Shown here: positions 6,674 to 14,602 of the stretch, piece by piece
How positions within the stretch are numbered: the stretch's first letter is position 1
How the letters are laid out: each line of letters opens with the position of its first letter
Source: Bacilli bacterium
GTDB lineage: Bacteria > Bacillota_I > Bacilli_A > Izemoplasmatales > Hujiaoplasmataceae
DNA length: 19,033 bases
Reading direction: 5' to 3'
Assembly: GCA_018400565.1 (NCBI GenBank)
Contig: JAGYMP010000090.1
Coordinates: 1-19,033, forward strand
Notes under the pieces: generated by a model
Told to the model about the DNA's origin: nothing
What the model saw: the letters and a program-made list of their open reading frames with translations, nothing else
Database searches by the model: none
Program-made: the position numbers and the translations under genes

Positions 6674-6682
6674 TGATATAAT
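6674..6682 (+). promoter_or_regulatory. Extended -10 promoter for pepP
   Basis: TGATATAAT gives a perfect -10 (6677-6682) with a TGn extension, 21 bases before the pepP start. The hexamer 17 bases upstream, TGGCAA (6654-6659), is a poor -35, as is common with extended -10 promoters. Confidence 0.65.
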
Positions 6683-6703
6683 ACGTCGTGAGGAGTGAAG
6701 ACG

Positions 6704-7966
6704 ATGAAAAAAGATATATTCATCAAACACCGCAAAACATTTATAAAAAAAATGGAGGATCGGTCGTTTGCCCTTTTTTATTCAGGCGAAGCCCCCCATA
6801 AGACGACTGACCAGCGTTATCCTTTTACGATTGACCGAAATTTCTATTATCTGACGGGTCTTGAAAGGGAACGGTTTATTTTGGTGATGGCGAAAGCGAA
6901 AGACAAGTCAAGAACACTGCTTTTCATCGAAGAGCCGAGTGATTATGCCACGAAATGGCTTGGTGACAGAATGACGAAGGATGAAGCATCCCGGTTGTCG
7001 GGCATCGATGAGAGTGACATTCACTTTGTCGAAGCATTCCGCAAGACTCTCCATGCCAAGATCATGTCCGATTCCCGCAAAGCCGTCATCTCACTGCCTG
7101 AGAATGTTTATCTTGATTTATATCGTTATGAGGCAACGAAGAAGGCTCTCGCTTTAAAACAGTTTTCGGATGTCTTGTCCGATTATCCGGAACTCAACCT
7201 GAAGAATGCCAATACGCTTCTTTCGCGCATGCGCATGGTGAAATCACCTGAGGAAATCAAAGAGATCATGCATGCCGTCCGTTATACCAAATCAGGCATC
7301 GAAGCGATTTGGCAAAATGCAAAACCCGGGATCAACGAACGTCAGCTTGATGCGCTTTTTGAATACACCATCCGTCTTCGCGGCAGCGAGGGTGTCGGAT
7401 TTGACACCATCGTCGCAGCAGGTGAAAACGCGACCGTTCTTCATTATGTCAGCAACGACCAGCCAGTCGGTGCCGATGACTTGGTGTTGCTCGATCTTGG
7501 TGCGCTGTCAGGCGTTTATTCCGCCGATGTGTCCCGGACATTCCCGGCAAGCGGTACCTTCACTGAGCGGCAGCGTGCCATCTATGAAGTAATCCTGTCC
7601 GTCAACAAAAAAACGATTGAAAAGGTCAAACCCGGTATCAATGTGTCCGAACTCAACGCTTTCGCAAAAGAGGAACTCGGCAAAGGCTTAATCGATCTCG
7701 GCATCATTGAGGATAAAAAAGATGTGTCGGATTATTACTATCATTCAGTCAGTCATTATCTTGGTCTTGATGTCCATGATGTCGGCACATATCAAACGCC
7801 GCTTGAGCCCGGCATGGTCATCACCGTTGAACCGGGTCTGTATATCAAAGATGAGAAAATCGGTATCCGTATCGAAGATGATGTGCTTGTCACCGAAGAC
7901 GGTCACAAAAATTTGACCGAAGCGATTATCAAAGAAGCCGACGCCATCGAAGGCTTCATGTCCTGA
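6704..7966 (+). CDS. pepP: Xaa-Pro aminopeptidase (aminopeptidase P, M24B)
   Basis: Cytoplasmic dimetal peptidase that removes an N-terminal residue preceding proline. The 420 residues hold an N-terminal AMP_N domain (about 1-125, with RNFYYLTGLERE) and a C-terminal pita-bread catalytic domain. All five expected metal ligands are visible: D264 (VLLDLGA), D275 (SADVSRTF), H351 (SHYLGLDVHD), E376 (TVEPGLY) and E391 (RIEDD). I chose ATG 6704 over GTG 6695 because AGGAG at 6691-6695 overlaps that GTG and is correctly spaced for the ATG. recD2 begins four bases after the stop, so the two genes are probably one transcript. Together with PepF and Opp it suggests reliance on peptide catabolism. Confidence 0.95.
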   Translation: MKKDIFIKHRKTFIKKMEDRSFALFYSGEAPHKTTDQRYPFTIDRNFYYLTGLERERFILVMAKAKDKSRTLLFIEEPSDYATKWLGDRMTKDEASRLSGIDESDIHFVEAFRKTLHAKIMSDSRKAVISLPENVYLDLYRYEATKKALALKQFSDVLSDYPELNLKNANTLLSRMRMVKSPEEIKEIMHAVRYTKSGIEAIWQNAKPGINERQLDALFEYTIRLRGSEGVGFDTIVAAGENATVLHYVSNDQPVGADDLVLLDLGALSGVYSADVSRTFPASGTFTERQRAIYEVILSVNKKTIEKVKPGINVSELNAFAKEELGKGLIDLGIIEDKKDVSDYYYHSVSHYLGLDVHDVGTYQTPLEPGMVITVEPGLYIKDEKIGIRIEDDVLVTEDGHKNLTEAIIKEADAIEGFMS

Positions 7967-7970
7967 GAAG

Positions 7971-10208
7971 ATGGGATACGTTCAGGGCACGGTCGAAAAA
8001 TACCTTTTTCACAATGAAGAGGATGCTTATTCGGTGATCCTTACCACGATCACGGACACCGACGAGGAAGCATTGCTTTATTTCAAACCCACGATAGTCA
8101 TCCGTGGGTTTTTTCCGCGTTTGGACATCCACGCGGAATACCGGTTTCACGGTGAGGTAAAGGAACACGAGAAATACGGCATTCAATATGAGGCGTTGCG
8201 GTTTGAACGGATCGTTGATATGACCAAGGACGGCATCATCGACTATCTGGCCAGTGACTTGTTCACGGGGGTCGGACCGAAGACGGCAGAACGAATTGTC
8301 GATGAGCTCGGAACGGATGCACTTGATAGGATCGCTGAGAACAAGGATGTATTGGATGATATTCCGCGCATGACCGAAGAGAAGAAAACGATGATCCAGG
8401 ACGTCTTGTTGGAAAACAGACAGATGGAATCCTCTCTCGTGTGGCTTTATGGATTTGATATTTCACCGCGCATGGCGATGCGCATCTATGATGCGTACGG
8501 TAATGACAGCAAAGCCATCCTTACTGAAAATCCTTACCGGCTGATCGAAGACGTGGACGGCATCGGTTTCAAACGGGCCGATGAGATCGGTCTCAAAATC
8601 GGTTTTTCATTCGACGATCCGCTTAGGATCCGTGCCGTGGTTTATTTTCTTTTGAATGAGTACATGAACCGTTATGGTGATACGTATCTGGCATATGACC
8701 GATTATTCGAATACACGATGCGCTATTTGAATAACGACCAGGATATGTATGTCAGCGAAGATATCGTGCGTGATGTCATCCGGAAATTGAATGAAGACGG
8801 GAAAGTCATTCTTGATAATGATCATATCGCGCTTTATCATGTGCATCTCACGGAAAAACGCCTGGCCGGAGATTTGATGCGCATCAATGAAGAGGCCGAC
8901 CGTGTGTCTGATGAATCGGAAGTCAAAGCATATTTGGATGATTTCGAACACACCATGCCTTTTTCGTATACCGAAGAACAAAAAGAAGCCATCCTGATCG
9001 CCCTGCGCGAACCTTTCTGTGTGATCACGGGCGGTCCGGGCACGGGAAAGACCACGATCATTGATGGCATCGTGCACGTGTTTTATGTGATGCATGAGCA
9101 TATAGAGGATATCTTGGATAAAATCACATTATGTGCGCCGACCGGCAAAGCCGCCAAACGCTTGCAGGAAGCCACGGACATGCCGACATCGACGATTCAC
9201 AGGTTGCTTGGTTATGATTATCAGGGCATTTACAAAAAAGATGAACATGACCCGCTTGATGTGAAATTGCTTGTCGTCGATGAGGCGTCGATGATGGATG
9301 TTTTTTTGGCATCACGGCTTTTCAGGGCTGTGAAGTCCGGCGTGAAGATTGTCATCGTCGGCGATCACAATCAACTTCCTTCGGTCGGTCCGGGCCAATT
9401 CCTTTATGACATTATCTCTTCCGATCTGTTCAATGTGGTCACATTGTCACATGTCCACAGGCAGGCCAAGGGATCGACGATTGTCTCTTTGGCATACAAT
9501 GTGCTTTCCGGTGAAATTGAGCGCATGCCGTCAAAAACGGATGAGTTTTCCTTTATCGGGGCAACTGGATTGAAGGTTGCCGATATCATCCTAAGGACAC
9601 TTAACCGAGCGATGACCGTGGGGTATGACCTAAAAAAAGATGTTCAGGTCTTGATTCCCATTTATAAAGGCGTCGCCGGCATCGACCGCATCAATGCGAT
9701 GATCCAGGCAAGGTTCAATGCGAAAAACAAAGATTTTTCGATTTCCTTTGGGGACAAGACCTTTTATCTTTACGACAAAGTCCTGCAACTTGTCAACCAG
9801 CCGGAAGACGATGTCATGAACGGCGACATCGGCATCATCACAGACATACTTGAAGACAAAGAGATTTCCGTTGATTTTTCCGGAAATGTCGTGCGCTACG
9901 ACAAGAAAGATTTGGATAACCTTTCACTTGCGTATGCTCTTTCCATCCATAAATCACAGGGATCGGAATTTTCCGTCGTTGTCATGCCTGTGATGAGGAG
10001 CTATGCGATAATGCTCAGAAAGAACCTTCTTTACACCGCGATCACGCGAGCAAAGGAAAAATTGGTCATCATCGGCGAGGAAGAAGCTTTTTTGATGGGG
10101 ATTCATCGTGATAATTCAAGACGAAAAACAAGGCTCGTGGAATTCCTGCAAGACGTGATTGAACGAAGCGGCGATGAGAAACAAGTGACGATCGAGGATT
10201 TCATGTGA
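7971..10208 (+). CDS. recD2: RecD2-type ATP-dependent DNA helicase (SF1B)
   Basis: 745 residues, typical of RecD2, the RecBC-independent 5'-3' helicase linked to DNA repair and replication fork upkeep. The N-terminal OB-like part starts MGYVQGTVEKYLFHNEEDAY, close to the family start. Tandem helix-hairpin-helix motifs include LFTGVGPKTAERIV (about 98-110) and DGIGFKRADEIG (about 196-207). Walker A GGPGTGKTT is at 354-362, Walker B VVDEA at 435-439 and motif III GDHNQLPSVG at 464-473. Near the C-terminus are SIHKSQGSEF (about 657-666) and YTAITRAKE (about 688-696). No clear Shine-Dalgarno precedes ATG 7971, only GAGAAG touching the start, so translation is probably coupled to pepP. No convincing terminator follows. 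Confidence 0.96.
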   Translation: MGYVQGTVEKYLFHNEEDAYSVILTTITDTDEEALLYFKPTIVIRGFFPRLDIHAEYRFHGEVKEHEKYGIQYEALRFERIVDMTKDGIIDYLASDLFTGVGPKTAERIVDELGTDALDRIAENKDVLDDIPRMTEEKKTMIQDVLLENRQMESSLVWLYGFDISPRMAMRIYDAYGNDSKAILTENPYRLIEDVDGIGFKRADEIGLKIGFSFDDPLRIRAVVYFLLNEYMNRYGDTYLAYDRLFEYTMRYLNNDQDMYVSEDIVRDVIRKLNEDGKVILDNDHIALYHVHLTEKRLAGDLMRINEEADRVSDESEVKAYLDDFEHTMPFSYTEEQKEAILIALREPFCVITGGPGTGKTTIIDGIVHVFYVMHEHIEDILDKITLCAPTGKAAKRLQEATDMPTSTIHRLLGYDYQGIYKKDEHDPLDVKLLVVDEASMMDVFLASRLFRAVKSGVKIVIVGDHNQLPSVGPGQFLYDIISSDLFNVVTLSHVHRQAKGSTIVSLAYNVLSGEIERMPSKTDEFSFIGATGLKVADIILRTLNRAMTVGYDLKKDVQVLIPIYKGVAGIDRINAMIQARFNAKNKDFSISFGDKTFYLYDKVLQLVNQPEDDVMNGDIGIITDILEDKEISVDFSGNVVRYDKKDLDNLSLAYALSIHKSQGSEFSVVVMPVMRSYAIMLRKNLLYTAITRAKEKLVIIGEEEAFLMGIHRDNSRRKTRLVEFLQDVIERSGDEKQVTIEDFM

Positions 10209-10284
10209 TTTTCGGGTGTGACCGCCATACCATGATAAACTTATGAGTATCATTTCAGGCCGTTGCTTTCTTTCGGCTGTGTAT

Positions 10285-10313
10285 TTGCAAAAAGGCTTGA
10301 ATTGGTGTATAAT
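10285..10313 (+). promoter_or_regulatory. Promoter of the alaS operon
   Basis: TTGCAA (10285-10290) and TATAAT (10308-10313) are separated by 17 bases, just ahead of the T-box leader. The stretch from the recD2 stop to this promoter (10209-10284) holds no gene or clear terminator. Confidence 0.8.
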
Positions 10314-10319
10314 AATGTA

Positions 10320-10524
10320 AATCGATGATGAAGATATGTCGTTTTATATGGGACCTTACAGAGAGTCCGGGGTTGGTGAAACCGGACGGCCTGTGAAAGC
10401 GATGCTCCTTTTGAGTGATGGCAAACCATCCGTCAGTTCCGCGTTAAGGACTTGAGAGTGCACGCATGTGAACAAAGGTGGTACCGCGATTTGATCGTCC
10501 TTTAACAGGGATGATTTTTATTTT
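10320..10524 (+). promoter_or_regulatory. T-box riboswitch leader, alanine specific (upstream of alaS)
   Basis: The apical Stem I signature is textbook: AGAGAG (10360-10365), a TCCGG/CCGGA stem (10366-10370 with 10382-10386) and the GGTTGGTGAAA loop. A further TTACAG/CTGTGA helix and TCGTTTT/AAAGCGA helix extend it. The candidate specifier is GCT at 10404-10406 in the strand after AAAGCGA. The next base is C rather than the usual purine, so this assignment is less firm than for trpS. A GATGG/CCATC hairpin (10417-10421, 10426-10430) follows. The T-box AAAGGTGGTACCGCG is at 10474-10488; its TGGT suits the ACCA end of tRNA-Ala. The terminator lies at 10493-10524. Confidence 0.92.
10493..10524 (+). 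terminator. T-box-controlled attenuator terminator of alaS
   Basis: GATCGTCC (10493-10500) pairs with GGATGATT (10509-10516), with G-U pairs at two positions, around an eight-base loop. TTTTTATTTTT follows. It lies between the T-box and the alaS start. Confidence 0.82.
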
Positions 10525-10540
10525 TGGGAGATGATGAACG

Positions 10541-13177
10541 ATGAAATACCGTAAAGGCAATGAAATCAGACAAATGTGGCTTGATTTTTTCAAGGAAAAA
10601 GGGCATGCTGTGGAAAAGGGCGCTTCGCTCATCCCGAATGACGATCCGACGCTGCTTTGGATGAATGCGGGGGTGGCCGCGCTCAAGAAATATTTTGACG
10701 GACGCATCGTCCCGAAGAATCCCCGCATTGTGAATGCCCAAAAATGCATTCGCACAAACGATATCGAAAACGTGGGAAAAACCGCCAGACACCACACATT
10801 TTTTGAGATGCTCGGCAATTTTTCCATCGGTGATTATTTCCGCGAAGAGGCAATTGCCTGGGCGTTTGAATTATTGACCGAAGATAAATGGTTTGGCATG
10901 GACAAAGATGATTTATACATCACCGTGTATCCCACCGATGAGGAATCAAAAAAGCATTGGATCGAACAAGGCATCGATCCCGGCCATATCATTCCGACGG
11001 AAGAAGGCAATTTCTGGGAAATCGGTTCCGGTCCCTGCGGTCCCTGCACGGAAGTGTATTTCGACCGGGGTCCCGATTACGGGGAATCCAGACTTGATGC
11101 GATAAGAAATGACGAAGAAAACGATCGATACGTGGAAATATGGAACATCGTCTTTTCACAATACAACGCCATTCCGGGCGTCAAGAGGGACCATTATCCC
11201 GAGTTGCCGAAAAAAAACATCGACACCGGTTGCGGCTTAGAACGCCTTGCCAGTGTGATCCAGGATGCGAAAACGAATTTTGAGACGGATTTCTTCATGC
11301 CGATCATCGAAAAAATTGCCGATATTTCCGATGTGACATATACGGGACAGATGTCGTTCAAGGTCATCGCCGATCACATCCGGACCGTCGTGTTTGCCGT
11401 GGCGGACGGTGCGATATTGGGCAATGAAGGACGCGGCTATGTCTTAAGACGTCTTTTGCGGCGTGCGGTCAAACACGGAAGGAACTTGGGTATCGAGAAA
11501 CCATTCCTCAAGGAATTGGTCAGCGTCGTCGTTGACATCATGAAATCATACTACGATTATTTGCCCGACCGCCAGGAATTGATTGAAAAAATAGTCGATG
11601 CCGAAGAAAGAAAATTTCTTCAGACACTCGCCGAGGGTGAACGGAAGTTCAAAGACATCGCCGTGGCGAGCGATGATAAAAAAATCTCCGGAAAAGATGC
11701 GTTTTTGCTTTATGACACTTACGGATTTCCCGTTGAACTGACGGTTGAATATGCCGATGACATTGATTATGATGTCGATCTGCCCGGGTTTGAAAAAGAA
11801 ATGGAGAAACAGCGTGAACGTGCGCGTAAAGCGAGAAAAAACGAAGAATCCATGACATCACAAAAAGGAGCGTTTTTGGATTTCACTGCGGAATCGATGT
11901 TCATCGGTTATGAAAAAATGGTGGTTGACACAACGATCATCAAAGTATTTGATGAAGGCGTCGTGTTGCGTGAAACACCGTTTTATGCTACCTCAGGCGG
12001 TCAGGTCAATGACACCGGGATTTTGAAGAACGACAATTTTAAAGCACGTGTCGTCGATGTTGAAAAAATGCCCAACGGGCAATATCTTCATATCATCGAG
12101 ACCGAAGAGGGCAACCTTAAAGAGGGCATGGACGTCCATGCCGAGGTCAACAAAGAAAGACGTCAGATGATTGCCAGACATCACTCTGTCACCCATCTCT
12201 TATTCCGTGCATTAAGGGATAAGCTGGGCGGCCATGTTTCCCAACAGGGATCCAGGGTCGCAGCGGATTCGCTCCGCTTTGATTTCAATCATTTCGAATC
12301 CGTCGATGACGATACCATATTGGAAGTCGAATCACGTGTCAAAGAGATGATCGGCGAACCCTACGATGTCACGACAAAAATCATGCCCATCGATGAGGCG
12401 AGAAAGCAAGGCGCCATTGCCGAATTCGGTGAGAAATATGAAGGAGAGGTCCGTGTCGTCGATCTCAAGTATTCGCTTGATTTATGCGGAGGCACCCATG
12501 TTGATAATATCAGCGACATCGGAGATTTTGCGGTTGTGTCGATTTATTCGATCGGGTCGGGGATTTATCGCATCGAAGCCGTTGCGGACGGCGAGACGGC
12601 TCACATCATCGATCGTCTGAGCGGAATGAATGAGGATCTCGACAATTTGAAAACGAAAGCGAAGAGTATCATCACGCATGCGAAAAAAGACGGGTTCTCG
12701 CTTGATGTGTCTTTGCCGGAAGAGACTAAACCCGTCGGGTCGTATCAGGACGTCATCAACAGACGCAAACAACTCGAGGAAACCCAACAAGCCGTTAAAG
12801 AACTGGAAAAAACGTACAATCGGAAGAAAAAAGAAAAAGCGATGCAAAACACGGATGAGTTTTTGACGCAGGCCGAAGACAATGTCTTGGTCACCAAAGT
12901 CGAAGGCATGGATATTCCCGTGGTCAAACAACTTGTCGACAATCTGTTTGAAGAGCTGGATGACGGTGTTGTTTTGATGGCATCGGTATTCGACGGGAAA
13001 GTCGTCTTCATCTGCAAATCCGGGCGGAAGGACGTCCACGCCGGAAAACTCGTCAAAACGATTGCTTCCATCTGCGGCGGTGGCGGAGGCGGACGCCCCG
13101 ATTTCGCCCAGGCAGGGGGAAAAGATGTTTCAAAGGTCGATGAGGCACTCAACAAAGCCAAGGAACTCATCGGATGA
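10541..13177 (+). CDS. alaS: Alanyl-tRNA synthetase
   Basis: Class II synthetase that charges tRNA-Ala and clears mis-acylated Ser or Gly. The 878-residue length is full. The N-terminal catalytic domain shows MNAGVAALKKYFDG, NPRIVNAQKCIRTNDIENVG and HHTFFEMLGNFSIGDYF (about residues 45-115). The editing site has HSVTH (H548, H552) with C649 and H653 in LCGGTH, giving all four metal ligands. A coiled-coil linker (about 720-770) precedes the C-Ala domain with its glycine-rich run and RPDFAQAGGKD (about 846-863). ATG 10541 follows GGGAG (10526-10530). Expression should be controlled by the upstream alanine T-box. The stop overlaps the ruvX start by four bases, so the downstream genes share its transcript. 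Confidence 0.98.
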   Translation: MKYRKGNEIRQMWLDFFKEKGHAVEKGASLIPNDDPTLLWMNAGVAALKKYFDGRIVPKNPRIVNAQKCIRTNDIENVGKTARHHTFFEMLGNFSIGDYFREEAIAWAFELLTEDKWFGMDKDDLYITVYPTDEESKKHWIEQGIDPGHIIPTEEGNFWEIGSGPCGPCTEVYFDRGPDYGESRLDAIRNDEENDRYVEIWNIVFSQYNAIPGVKRDHYPELPKKNIDTGCGLERLASVIQDAKTNFETDFFMPIIEKIADISDVTYTGQMSFKVIADHIRTVVFAVADGAILGNEGRGYVLRRLLRRAVKHGRNLGIEKPFLKELVSVVVDIMKSYYDYLPDRQELIEKIVDAEERKFLQTLAEGERKFKDIAVASDDKKISGKDAFLLYDTYGFPVELTVEYADDIDYDVDLPGFEKEMEKQRERARKARKNEESMTSQKGAFLDFTAESMFIGYEKMVVDTTIIKVFDEGVVLRETPFYATSGGQVNDTGILKNDNFKARVVDVEKMPNGQYLHIIETEEGNLKEGMDVHAEVNKERRQMIARHHSVTHLLFRALRDKLGGHVSQQGSRVAADSLRFDFNHFESVDDDTILEVESRVKEMIGEPYDVTTKIMPIDEARKQGAIAEFGEKYEGEVRVVDLKYSLDLCGGTHVDNISDIGDFAVVSIYSIGSGIYRIEAVADGETAHIIDRLSGMNEDLDNLKTKAKSIITHAKKDGFSLDVSLPEETKPVGSYQDVINRRKQLEETQQAVKELEKTYNRKKKEKAMQNTDEFLTQAEDNVLVTKVEGMDIPVVKQLVDNLFEELDDGVVLMASVFDGKVVFICKSGRKDVHAGKLVKTIASICGGGGGGRPDFAQAGGKDVSKVDEALNKAKELIG

Positions 13178-13599
13178 GGATCCTAGGCATTGACGTCGGC
13201 ACGAAAAACATCGGCATTGCCGTATCCGACATGATGAATAAAATCGCCAACGGGAGAGAAACCATCCGGATAAAAAACAAAAATTTTGATAAGGCCATTG
13301 ACGCCATCGCCTCCATCATTGATAATGAGGACATAGGCAAGGTCGTCATCGGTTATCCCAAGAACATGAACGGAAGTGTCGGTTTCCAGGCCAACATGAG
13401 TGAGGAGTTCAAAACCAAACTCGAGAAGAAAATCACATGTCCGGTCGTTCTTTGGGATGAACGTCTGACGTCCAAGATGGCCCATGATGCGATGAGTCTT
13501 GGTGGAAAAACGCATAAAAAACAAAAACAACATGTCGACCGTTTGGCCGCGGTCTTGATATTGCAAAGTTATCTTGATGCCGGAAAGGATGATGAATAA
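13174..13599 (+). CDS. ruvX: RuvX/YqgF-family Holliday junction resolvase-like nuclease
   Basis: 141 residues with an RNase H fold. Family members cut Holliday junctions or process the 5' end of pre-16S rRNA. The candidate catalytic acids are D7 (LGIDVGTKNIGIAVSD), E96 (LWDERLTS) and D122 (VDRLAAVLIL). The VVIGYPKNMNGSVG block at 57-70 is diagnostic. The start overlaps the alaS stop (ATGA), and the stop overlaps the next start (TAATG). The alaS-ruvX order is conserved in Firmicutes, but the small ireB (yrzL) gene usually found between them is absent. Which of the two biochemical roles dominates cannot be told from sequence. Confidence 0.94.
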   Translation: MRILGIDVGTKNIGIAVSDMMNKIANGRETIRIKNKNFDKAIDAIASIIDNEDIGKVVIGYPKNMNGSVGFQANMSEEFKTKLEKKITCPVVLWDERLTSKMAHDAMSLGGKTHKKQKQHVDRLAAVLILQSYLDAGKDDE

Positions 13600-13880
13600 T
13601 GGCAGATGAACGCGAATTTTTTGTTGTGACCGATGAAGAAGGCGAAGAAATGAAATGTGAAATCATTTTAACGTTTGAATCGGATGAATTTGACAAATCC
13701 TATGTTGTGTATCAGGTTGCAGATGATGAATCCGGCGAATACTACGCTGCGAGTTTCGATCCCGAAACCGAAGACGAGGGACGTCTCCACCAAATTGAGA
13801 CGGAAGCCGAATGGGCATTGGTCGAAGAGGTTCTTGACAGTTTCTTTGACGATGATGAAAGCGACGAAGATAGCAACTGA
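13599..13880 (+). CDS. DUF1292 (YrzB-like) small acidic protein
   Basis: 93 residues, very acidic, especially the tail (DSFFDDDESDEDSN). The FFVVTDEEGEEMKCEIILTF start and the YYAASFDPETEDEGRLHQIETEAEW middle fit DUF1292, a family of unknown function usually encoded next to ruvX in Firmicutes. The start codon overlaps the ruvX stop by one base (TAATG), with AAAGGATG just upstream as a modest ribosome binding site. Co-expression with alaS and ruvX is expected. No enzymatic motif is visible. Confidence 0.88.
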   Translation: MADEREFFVVTDEEGEEMKCEIILTFESDEFDKSYVVYQVADDESGEYYAASFDPETEDEGRLHQIETEAEWALVEEVLDSFFDDDESDEDSN

Positions 13881-13937
13881 ATCATAAACATAATCCAGCA
13901 TGAGGTTATGTCATGAACGAATGTGGAGGGGATGCAC

Positions 13938-14558
13938 ATGAGCAAACCGGTCATTATCGCCGTTGCCGGGGGATCGTCTTCGGGTAAGACGACGGTCGTA
14001 AACAAAATATTGTCGGAACTCGATGATTATGAAATTACCGTGATCCGTCAGGACGATTATTACAAAGATCAATCAGACATGTCGATGGACGAACGAAGGA
14101 CAGTCAACTATGACCATCCTTTCGCGCTTGATAACGACTTGTTTTATGATCATCTTCTGGCGCTTATTGCCGGGGAAAGCATCAAAAAACCCGTGTATGA
14201 TTTTGTCCGTCTGACACGTGCTGATGCGAACGAAATCATCCATTCCGCCAAGATTATCATTTTGGAAGGGATACTGATTTTGGAGGATGAACGGATTCGT
14301 TCGCTCTGTGACATCAAAATCTTTGTGGAAGCCGATGATGATCTAAGGTTTATAAGACGCCTCAAACGAGACATGAATGAACGCGGGCGCACGATGGATC
14401 ATGTCATCAATCAATACCTTTCCACGGTGAAGCCGATGCATTTTGCATTCGTTAAGCCGACAAAACGGTATGCGGACGTGATCATCCCGAATGATTATTC
14501 GCATGATGTCGCCGTAGATATCATCAATGCCAAAATCTTATCTATTTTAGAGCAATAG
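13938..14558 (+). CDS. udk: Uridine kinase
   Basis: Phosphorylates uridine and cytidine to UMP and CMP in pyrimidine salvage. The 206 residues are typical. The P-loop AGGSSSGKTT ends at residue 19. RQDDYYKDQSDMSMDERRTVNYDHP-type substrate residues follow, then IILEGILILED and a lid region with IRRLKRDMNERGR. I chose ATG 13938 because GGAGGGG (13925-13931) is six bases upstream. GTG 13923 and ATG 13932 in the same frame lie upstream of, or directly against, that site. It follows DUF1292 by 57 bases with no clear terminator or promoter, so it is probably part of the alaS transcript. In Bacillus, mltG, yrrM and two U32 peptidase genes lie between these neighbours. Confidence 0.96.
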   Translation: MSKPVIIAVAGGSSSGKTTVVNKILSELDDYEITVIRQDDYYKDQSDMSMDERRTVNYDHPFALDNDLFYDHLLALIAGESIKKPVYDFVRLTRADANEIIHSAKIIILEGILILEDERIRSLCDIKIFVEADDDLRFIRRLKRDMNERGRTMDHVINQYLSTVKPMHFAFVKPTKRYADVIIPNDYSHDVAVDIINAKILSILEQ

Positions 14559-14566
14559 ATACACCA

Positions 14567-14575
14567 TGTTATAAT
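14567..14575 (+). promoter_or_regulatory. Extended -10 promoter for greA
   Basis: TGTTATAAT gives a perfect -10 (14570-14575) with a TGn extension, nine bases after the udk stop and 28 before the greA start. There is no good -35. The -10 and the bases after it (GTTATAATGAAACCAAA) are repeated exactly ahead of yqeG. Confidence 0.65.
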
Positions 14576-14602
14576 GAAACCAAATTGACAAGGAGACTGA
14601 CT

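Noticed and set aside
10209..10284. Possible recD2 terminator or short gene before the alaS promoter
   Set aside because: Only a weak ATGATA/TATCAT repeat without a T run is seen, and no open frame with a ribosome binding site.
12482..13039. 185-codon open frame on the minus strand inside alaS
   Set aside because: It is fully antisense to a complete, motif-rich alaS, has no ribosome binding site or recognisable domain, and has the F/H/D-rich composition of a codon-bias shadow.
13888..13912. CATAA-CC/GG-TTATG hairpin between DUF1292 and udk
   Set aside because: The stem is bulged and weak and not followed by a T run, so there is no evidence that it terminates or regulates.
13923..13937. GTG 13923 or ATG 13932 as the start of udk
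   Set aside because: GTG precedes the GGAGGGG site and ATG 13932 abuts it; ATG 13938 has proper spacing and the family start.
14540..14560. ATCTATT...AATAGAT hairpin at the udk end
   Set aside because: It has seven AT-rich pairs and no T tract, and it lies inside coding sequence.
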